This document shows, piece after piece, positions 59,228-64,000 of a stretch of DNA of 64,000 bases. The first letter of the stretch is position 1; each line of letters opens with the position of its first letter. The stretch comes from Clostridiales bacterium (GTDB taxonomy: Bacteria > Bacillota > Clostridia > Peptostreptococcales > Anaerovoracaceae): the NCBI GenBank assembly GCA_012513435.1, contig JAAZCE010000039.1, positions 57,134 to 121,133 on the forward strand, in the 5' to 3' direction. A model generated the notes under the pieces. It saw only the letters and a program-made list of their open reading frames with translations, made no database searches and had not been told where the DNA came from. Position numbers and translations under genes: made by a program.

Positions 59228-62200
59228 ATGCCCGGTGAATTTATTTCTATTTTTGAAAGAAATGGCTTCATCTATGAGATGGATAAATATATTTGGGAAA
59301 AAACCTGTGCCCTGCTCAATAAATGGTTGGGGCAAGGTCAATCCCCTCAGCCTGTCTCGGTCAATATTTCACGATACGATGTATTTCGCGACGACCTCGT
59401 GGAGGTCCTTCTCGGTCTTGTCCGCAAATATGAAATCCCCATAGAGCTTTTGCGCCTTGAAATTACAGAATCTGCATTTTCCAAATCGACAAAACAAATC
59501 GTATCTATAGTCAAGCAGCTTATCAGTTGTGGCTTTGTGGTGGAAATAGATGACTTCGGCAGCGGTTACTCTTCTCTCAATACCCTTAAGGACGTTCCGG
59601 CTCAAATAGTGAAGCTAGATATGCGATTCCTCGGGAACACCGGGGACTCCGACCGCAGCGGCTATATCATTGAGTCCGTGGTGCGTATGGTAAAATGGCT
59701 GGATATGACTCTCATTGCAGAGGGCGTTGAAACTGAATCCCAGGCAAATTACCTAAAATCCATAGGCTGCAACTATGTCCAGGGGTATCTTTACGCGAAG
59801 CCTATACCCATAGAGGAATACGAAGCCCTGACAAAAAATGCAATCAAAGAGAGAAATCTCATTACCGTAGAAACCGTTGATAATTTGGACAACAACTCTT
59901 TTTGGAATCCCAATTCCATTGACTCTCTCATTTTTAACAGCTACGCAGGCAGTGCCTGTATATTTGAATATCACGATAACAAGATAGAAATGCTTCGTTC
60001 AACGGACAAGCATACTCAGATGATGGAAGATATCGGGTTACCCTCAAACAAAATTCTGAAGTTTGACTGGTTTGGGCATCTGGACGAAAAAAGCAAAGTT
60101 GCTGCTTCAAAGGCTATCGGCGAGTCACGTGAAACCAGACGTGATGTTGCGGGAGAATATGTTTTTTTGAATCTCTCGGACACATGTAAAAAGGTCTATT
60201 TTCGCTCAACCTTACGAGTTATTGCAACAGCGGGAAACCGCAGCCTTGTATACTGCACAAATGAAAACATAACGGAACTGCGAAACACAGAACAACAAGC
60301 GGTGGCTACCGCTGACCAGCTGCGTTTTCTCAACGATACTGCTCACGACCTGTTGACGCAAAACCATACAGATACGGGAATTCACGCTGCCCTTCGGAAA
60401 ATTCTCGAGTATTTTCGTGCCGACAGCATCTATATTGTAGAGCTTGATAAACAGAGTCAGAGCCTTAATAAAACATATACTGTCTCCGTCTCAGAAACCA
60501 GCAGCGATAGGTCAGAAACTGAGACCCTACCGTATGATGCATTTCCTCTTTGGCTTTCTGCCTTTGAAGATGGCAGATATATTAATATTGCTGACGTGTC
60601 CTCTATGGATGATGACCGCTCAGAAGAACGCCAAATACTTAGCTCGCTTTCCATTAAATCCGTCCTTGCAGGACCACTTTACTACGAAGATAGACTGGCA
60701 GGCCTTGTTGTCATAAACGAGCCTTCGTTCTACCAAGGCAGTATAGAGTGGCTCCAGCCTTTGGGTGATTACCTGATAGCTATGCTTAACCGCCGCGACC
60801 TTATTGCAAAAATAGAAAGTAGCAACAGGGCTTTACAAGAGCTTATGAATGATACTCCTGGTGGATTTGTACGTATGCGGGTGCTGCCTAACGGCAACAT
60901 TGCCACAGAATACGCCAACCGGCCTTTTTGCCGTATGCGTGGTATGAGCTTTGAAGAAATTACAACTAACGACGTTACCGACCCTATGAGTTTGGTTCAC
61001 CCTGATGATGCAGACCTGGTACTGCACACCATTGCTGAAATGATTGATACCGGTGAGCCAAGAAGCATAAAATATCGACTGAAACATTCGGACGGTACAT
61101 ATATGCTCTTGGATGTGTTCGGGCGCACTACAAAAAATGAAAACGGAGAAATCTTCATCAACGCATATTATACAGAGCTTTCTGAAGAGAAAAAAAGTGA
61201 GTACAGAAAAAACGAACTGGTCATGCAGCTGGTGGCGGAACACTCAGACCGCCTGGTTTATCGCTATGATTTGGCATCAAAGTCCTGCTATGCAGACGTG
61301 AACCAGGACTCTCAGCAACTCACCTTTATAACAAGTGCAGATGTTGACGATACAGTTATAGATTGCGGAGATATTATGCTTGAAAGCGTCAAAGATTATC
61401 AACGATTTTTTAATGATATACACGATGGCAAGCGAGCGGGCAACGCCAAAATACATACGAGAGACTCTCATGGTAAACCTCGTTGGATAGATATGAAATA
61501 CACTTTGATTTATGACGACAACAATGTACCGGAAGAAGCCGTGCTTTCGGTTTTGGATATCACCGAAAATCACGAAAGAGAACTTGCCTACAGCCGGTAT
61601 CTTCAGTCAATAACACACAGTTCGGCCAATAACAGCGTACTGATTTACCTTGAGGCCGATGTCACCTTGGATATAACGGAAAAACAGGGCGGCCGCATGC
61701 TCACTACTAGCTTCCCTGCTGTAGGGTCAAGCCGAACTGATATAGTAGAGCATATAGCCCGTAGCTATGTCATTACGGAGGAACGAGAAAAATATCGGCT
61801 CTTCTTTTCTCGTGACCACCTCATAACTGCCTTTTCTGACGGAGCAAGAGAGCTGACCAATGAATGGCACTTCACCTTCCCAAATGAACAATCGGGTTAC
61901 ACCCGTTCAGAGCTTCAAATGGTTCAGGACCCTTATTCGGGAAACATTAAGGTCTACACCATATTGAGAGACATCACAGATGAAAAACTGAAAGAGCTTG
62001 CAGTTAAAAAGCAGGTGGAAATAGATGGGATGACAGGGTTGTATAATAAAACGACAGCCGAATCCATGATAAGCAAACAGCTCTCTAGTTCGACAATGGA
62101 TTCCTGCGCTTTGCTGTTGGCTGATTTAGATAATCTTAAGGAAATTAACGATACCTTCGGGCACAATCATGGAGACCAGGCCATTAAGCTGATAGCAGAT

Positions 62201-62971
62201 AGGCTCCGTTCCCAGTTCCGTAAAACCGATATACTTGGACGTATTGGAGGTGATGAATTCGTAGTTTTGCTGGAGAATATAACCGAAGCACGGCTGCGCA
62301 GTATTCTGATGGCCTTTATGCACAAGCTGTCCTCTATCCGAATTGACGAAAAGATAGAATATCCGCTTCACGGCAGTGTAGGCATTGCTCTAGGCACTTC
62401 AGGCGATACCTATAATTCCCTTTTTGAAAAAGCAGACAAGGCTCTATATCACGTCAAACGCAACGGTAAGGATGATTTCGCCTTCTATACACCGAAAATG
62501 GAAGATCACTCCTTTAAGTATGAAGGCTCCGGTATAGAGTCTAAGTGGCAGTCCAGCTATTGCAGTGCCGAGGAACCAAATCACCTGTTGAATGCTGTTT
62601 CTTCACTCTATTCAACGGTAATTTCGATCAACCTTACACAGAACAGCTACCATATATTGAGATGCAGCAATCGCATTATTACCGAGAGAGTCTTCTTGGC
62701 AGGTTTGTTTGACGACCTTATATCCACTGCATCGGCTACGTTCCACCCTGATGACCGCCAGGCTTTTTTATCTGCTTTTTCTCGCGAAAGCTTGCTGACG
62801 GCATACGAACAAGGAGAGGCGAAAGTCAGCCAGATCGGCAGCCAGCTATGGGACCACAACTCCTACAGAGTTCTCCACACGGACATAATCTTTGTCAATG
62901 ATGACAGCGACGATGTTCTGGCAATTGTGCTGGCTAAAGAAATAAAATCAACAACAAAAAGAGGAGCCTAA
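59228..62971 (+). CDS. EAL-PAS/GAF-GGDEF cyclic-di-GMP protein, C-terminal part
   Basis: 1,247 aa from the first ATG after the amber codon, without a ribosome site. Residues 1-205: rest of an EAL phosphodiesterase domain with NISRYDV, LEITESAF, EIDDFGSGYSSL, LIAEGVETES and QGYLYAKPI, all metal/catalytic motifs except the EAL Glu itself. Then GAF/PAS-like sensor regions (about 360-500 GAF-like, 530-640 PAS, further PAS-like to 900). Residues about 935-1095: active-looking GGDEF domain (LADLDNLKEINDTFGHNHGD, GRIGGDEFVV) with an RxxD inhibitory site (RKTD) five residues before GGDEF. A last PAS-like region ends it. Membrane segments are absent. Confidence 0.85.
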   Translation: MPGEFISIFERNGFIYEMDKYIWEKTCALLNKWLGQGQSPQPVSVNISRYDVFRDDLVEVLLGLVRKYEIPIELLRLEITESAFSKSTKQIVSIVKQLISCGFVVEIDDFGSGYSSLNTLKDVPAQIVKLDMRFLGNTGDSDRSGYIIESVVRMVKWLDMTLIAEGVETESQANYLKSIGCNYVQGYLYAKPIPIEEYEALTKNAIKERNLITVETVDNLDNNSFWNPNSIDSLIFNSYAGSACIFEYHDNKIEMLRSTDKHTQMMEDIGLPSNKILKFDWFGHLDEKSKVAASKAIGESRETRRDVAGEYVFLNLSDTCKKVYFRSTLRVIATAGNRSLVYCTNENITELRNTEQQAVATADQLRFLNDTAHDLLTQNHTDTGIHAALRKILEYFRADSIYIVELDKQSQSLNKTYTVSVSETSSDRSETETLPYDAFPLWLSAFEDGRYINIADVSSMDDDRSEERQILSSLSIKSVLAGPLYYEDRLAGLVVINEPSFYQGSIEWLQPLGDYLIAMLNRRDLIAKIESSNRALQELMNDTPGGFVRMRVLPNGNIATEYANRPFCRMRGMSFEEITTNDVTDPMSLVHPDDADLVLHTIAEMIDTGEPRSIKYRLKHSDGTYMLLDVFGRTTKNENGEIFINAYYTELSEEKKSEYRKNELVMQLVAEHSDRLVYRYDLASKSCYADVNQDSQQLTFITSADVDDTVIDCGDIMLESVKDYQRFFNDIHDGKRAGNAKIHTRDSHGKPRWIDMKYTLIYDDNNVPEEAVLSVLDITENHERELAYSRYLQSITHSSANNSVLIYLEADVTLDITEKQGGRMLTTSFPAVGSSRTDIVEHIARSYVITEEREKYRLFFSRDHLITAFSDGARELTNEWHFTFPNEQSGYTRSELQMVQDPYSGNIKVYTILRDITDEKLKELAVKKQVEIDGMTGLYNKTTAESMISKQLSSSTMDSCALLLADLDNLKEINDTFGHNHGDQAIKLIADRLRSQFRKTDILGRIGGDEFVVLLENITEARLRSILMAFMHKLSSIRIDEKIEYPLHGSVGIALGTSGDTYNSLFEKADKALYHVKRNGKDDFAFYTPKMEDHSFKYEGSGIESKWQSSYCSAEEPNHLLNAVSSLYSTVISINLTQNSYHILRCSNRIITERVFLAGLFDDLISTASATFHPDDRQAFLSAFSRESLLTAYEQGEAKVSQIGSQLWDHNSYRVLHTDIIFVNDDSDDVLAIVLAKEIKSTTKRGA

Positions 62972-62974
62972 CCT

Positions 62975-63352
62975 ATGGACAATCAACTAAAAACTGCATT
63001 GCTCAAGTATGAAACCGATTTGGATGGGGTCAAAAACAGGTTTATGGGAGATGAGGAACTCTATTCCCGTTGCCTGTCAAGCTTTTTGCAGGACCCCACC
63101 ATGAGTGACTTAGAGAAGGCTATAAATGAGAACTCATGGGAGGCAGCCTTTACAGCTACGCACGCGCTTAAAGGTCTTGCCGGCAACATGGGTTTCGTAC
63201 CTTTGTTCCACACGGCATCGGAGCTTGTTGTCCTTATAAGAACCGGAAGGATCTCAGAAGTCGGCCCATCTTATTCAGAGCTAAAGAAAAACTATTCAAA
63301 TATTACAAACGTCATTAAGAAACATCATATCTCCGGAGAAAATAAAAAATGA
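62975..63352 (+). CDS. HPt-domain phosphotransfer protein
   Basis: 125 aa, four-helix HPt domain. The phosphorylatable His is in FTATHALKGLAGNMGF (about residue 67). It follows the GGDEF/EAL gene by 3 nt with GAGGAG ahead of the ATG, so it is co-transcribed and probably passes phosphate to the receiver domain of that protein from a hybrid kinase encoded elsewhere. Confidence 0.9.
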   Translation: MDNQLKTALLKYETDLDGVKNRFMGDEELYSRCLSSFLQDPTMSDLEKAINENSWEAAFTATHALKGLAGNMGFVPLFHTASELVVLIRTGRISEVGPSYSELKKNYSNITNVIKKHHISGENKK

Positions 63353-63383
63353 AGCTGTGAAAAACCGGGCATCAAAAACGGTA

Positions 63384-63419
63384 AAGAAAAACCCGCATAG
63401 AATGTGTTCCTACGCGGGT
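63384..63419 (-). terminator. Terminator downstream of the tRNA remnant
   Basis: ACCCGCATAG/CTACGCGGGT stem (one G-T type pair) at 63391-63419, followed on the minus strand by TTTTTC. It also lies 38 nt past the HPt stop on the plus strand, without U-run there. Confidence 0.75.
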
Positions 63420-63422
63420 CTA

Positions 63423-63582
63423 TGGCGGAGAAGGTGGGATTTTTACGGAACGCCATGCGTTCCGCCGGACTGCACCTTCACTTCCGTTTCGTCTTGCCCC
63501 GCTCTCTATTCGATGCTCGTCGGAGCATCTCATTTCACGTTCGCGCCCTTTCGGGTTCGAATCCCTGTGCATCTTCATTAAC
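63423..63582 (-). other. Remnant region starting with a 19-bp copy of the tRNA-Ser 3' end
   Basis: TGGCGGAGAAGGTGGGATT at 63423-63441 is identical to 63619-63637, the 3' end of tRNA-Ser with CCA. Between the copies are hairpins (GGAACG/CGTTCC near 63448; GATGCTC/GAGCATC near 63511) and GGGTTCGAATCCC, a T-arm-like sequence in plus orientation. No believable ORF. It resembles the scar of an element that integrated at the tRNA gene, or a decayed tandem tRNA. Confidence 0.6.
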
Positions 63583-63616
63583 AAAACATGAGCAGCCGTT
63601 TGGCTGCTCATGTTTT
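63583..63616 (-). terminator. Terminator of tRNA-Ser
   Basis: 15-bp perfect stem AAAACATGAGCAGCC/GGCTGCTCATGTTTT with GTTT loop; on the minus strand the descending arm ends TTTTG. It starts 2 nt past the tRNA CCA. Confidence 0.9.
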
Positions 63617-63618
63617 GC

Positions 63619-63707
63619 TGGCGGAGAAGGTGGGATTCGAACCCACGTGCCCTTGCGGACAACCGCATTTCGAGTGCGGCTCGTTATGACCACTTCGATA
63701 CTTCTCC
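63619..63707 (-). tRNA. tRNA-Ser (anticodon CGA)
   Basis: 89 nt including encoded CCA. Acceptor GGAGAAG/CTTCTCC, discriminator G, anticodon stem CCGCA/TGCGG with loop CTCGAAA (anticodon CGA, reads UCG), long class-II variable arm, T-arm GTGGGTTCGAATCCCAC. Confidence 0.96.
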
Positions 63708-63782
63708 ATAGTTCATATTCAGCAGCTCCTAATTAATAATTCATAAAAAATGCCTGTCATCTAAAAGGGATAACAGGCTTTT

Positions 63783-63857
63783 TGGTGATCCTACCGGGAA
63801 TCGAACCCGGGTTACCGCCGTGAAAGGGCGGTGTCTTAACCGCTTGACCATAGGACC
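63783..63857 (-). tRNA. tRNA-Glu (anticodon TTC)
   Basis: 75 nt including encoded CCA. Acceptor GGTCCTA/TAGGATC (one G-U pair), anticodon stem CCGCC/GGCGG with loop CTTTCAC (anticodon TTC), T-arm CCGGGTTCGATTCCCGG. It follows 5S rRNA in the same direction by about 6 nt. Confidence 0.96.
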
Positions 63858-63863
63858 AAAAAA

Positions 63864-63978
63864 GCGGCAACGTCTTACTTTCCCAGGCAGTCGCCCACCA
63901 AGTATCATCAGCGCTAAGGAGCTTAACTTCTGTGTTCGGTATGGGAACAGGTGTGACCTCCTCGCTATAGTCACCGCA
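63864..63978 (-). rRNA. rrf: 5S ribosomal RNA
   Basis: About 115 nt. On the minus strand it starts TGCGGTGACTATAGCGAGG and contains CACACCTGTTCCCATACCGA and ACAGAAGTTAAGCTCC, the universal 5S core, ending GTAAGACGTTGCCGC. The ends are set by the terminal helix and may be off by a few bases. 23S and 16S would lie beyond 64000, so the window holds the tail of an rrn operon: 5S, tRNA-Glu, tRNA-Ser. Confidence 0.95.
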
Positions 63979-64000
63979 TAGAGTTTGCTTGCTTCCGCAA

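Noticed and set aside
63357..63974. Frames of 74-110 codons over the tRNA/5S region
   Set aside because: They are shadows of tRNA and rRNA genes and the duplicated tRNA end; no ribosome sites.
1..64000. CRISPR arrays, insertion sequences, intact prophage
   Set aside because: No regularly spaced repeats, transposases, integrases or phage structural clusters were seen; the single gp10-like gene stands alone.

Overview
The window looks like chromosomal DNA of a low-to-moderate-GC, endospore-forming anaerobic Firmicute of class Clostridia. The evidence is the S10/spc ribosomal-protein order, the zinc-ribbon S14 (type Z), strong AGGAGG ribosome binding sites, cwlD and a SpoIIQ-like M23 protein (sporulation), reverse rubrerythrin, a GrdX-like protein, ECF vitamin transport and an iron-sulfur aldo/keto reductase. 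I cannot name a species from sequence alone.

Layout. 1-10.8 kb (minus strand): S10 and spc operons, rpsJ to a truncated secY, read right to left from a sigma-A promoter near 11.03-11.05 kb through a structured leader of about 237 nt. The gene order is classical except for a 342-bp non-coding insertion between rpsZ and rpsH. 11.3-14.6 kb: minus-strand operon of nucleoside kinase, PfkB kinase and LUD-domain protein. 14.7-18.6 kb: membrane-anchored phage-tail-like (gp10 C-terminal) protein, LuxR-type regulator, YdbC-like PC4 protein and aminotransferase. 18.7-25.6 kb: SpoIIQ-like protein, then minus-strand aroD-ecfA1-ecfA2-ecfT-trmB, an ECF substrate-binding subunit and a divergent MocR/PdxR-like regulator that lacks the expected PLP lysine. 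25.5-34 kb: YfhO/GT2 pair for envelope glycosylation and a dipeptide/nickel-type ABC operon with a fused double ATPase. 34.2-38.3 kb: Fe-S aldo/keto reductase, stand-alone hisD, saccharopine-dehydrogenase-like enzyme. 38.4-43.6 kb: AraC regulator, DnaA-box cluster, cwlD, AlaX-type editing protein, G5/3D cell-wall protein. 43.6-52.7 kb: PepV, NifU-like scaffold, orphan amino-acid-type binding lipoprotein, reverse rubrerythrin, a small HTH/DUF pair, SfsA, a shortened LMW phosphatase, GrdX-like protein, a MerR-methyltransferase fusion and a DUF5050-like beta-propeller. 52.9-57.9 kb: tRNA-Leu, then an operon (read right to left) of two previously overlooked small ORFs, tetR, an MMPL transporter and a heptad-repeat exported protein. 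58.2-63.4 kb: a very large REC-GGDEF-EAL-PAS-GGDEF cyclic-di-GMP protein broken by one in-frame TAG, followed by an HPt protein. 63.4-64 kb: tRNA-Ser, tRNA-Glu and 5S rRNA, the downstream end of an rRNA operon.

Most notable points: the amber codon exactly at the Trp of the EALVRW motif; three perfect DnaA boxes far from any dnaA gene; twin homologous hairpins in the S10 leader; AraC-type direct repeats 21 bp apart just upstream of a promoter; the MocR protein without its Schiff-base lysine; two coupled small ORFs ahead of tetR-MMPL; and a 19-bp duplication of the tRNA-Ser 3' end that looks like an attachment-site scar. I found no CRISPR array, insertion sequence or intact prophage.
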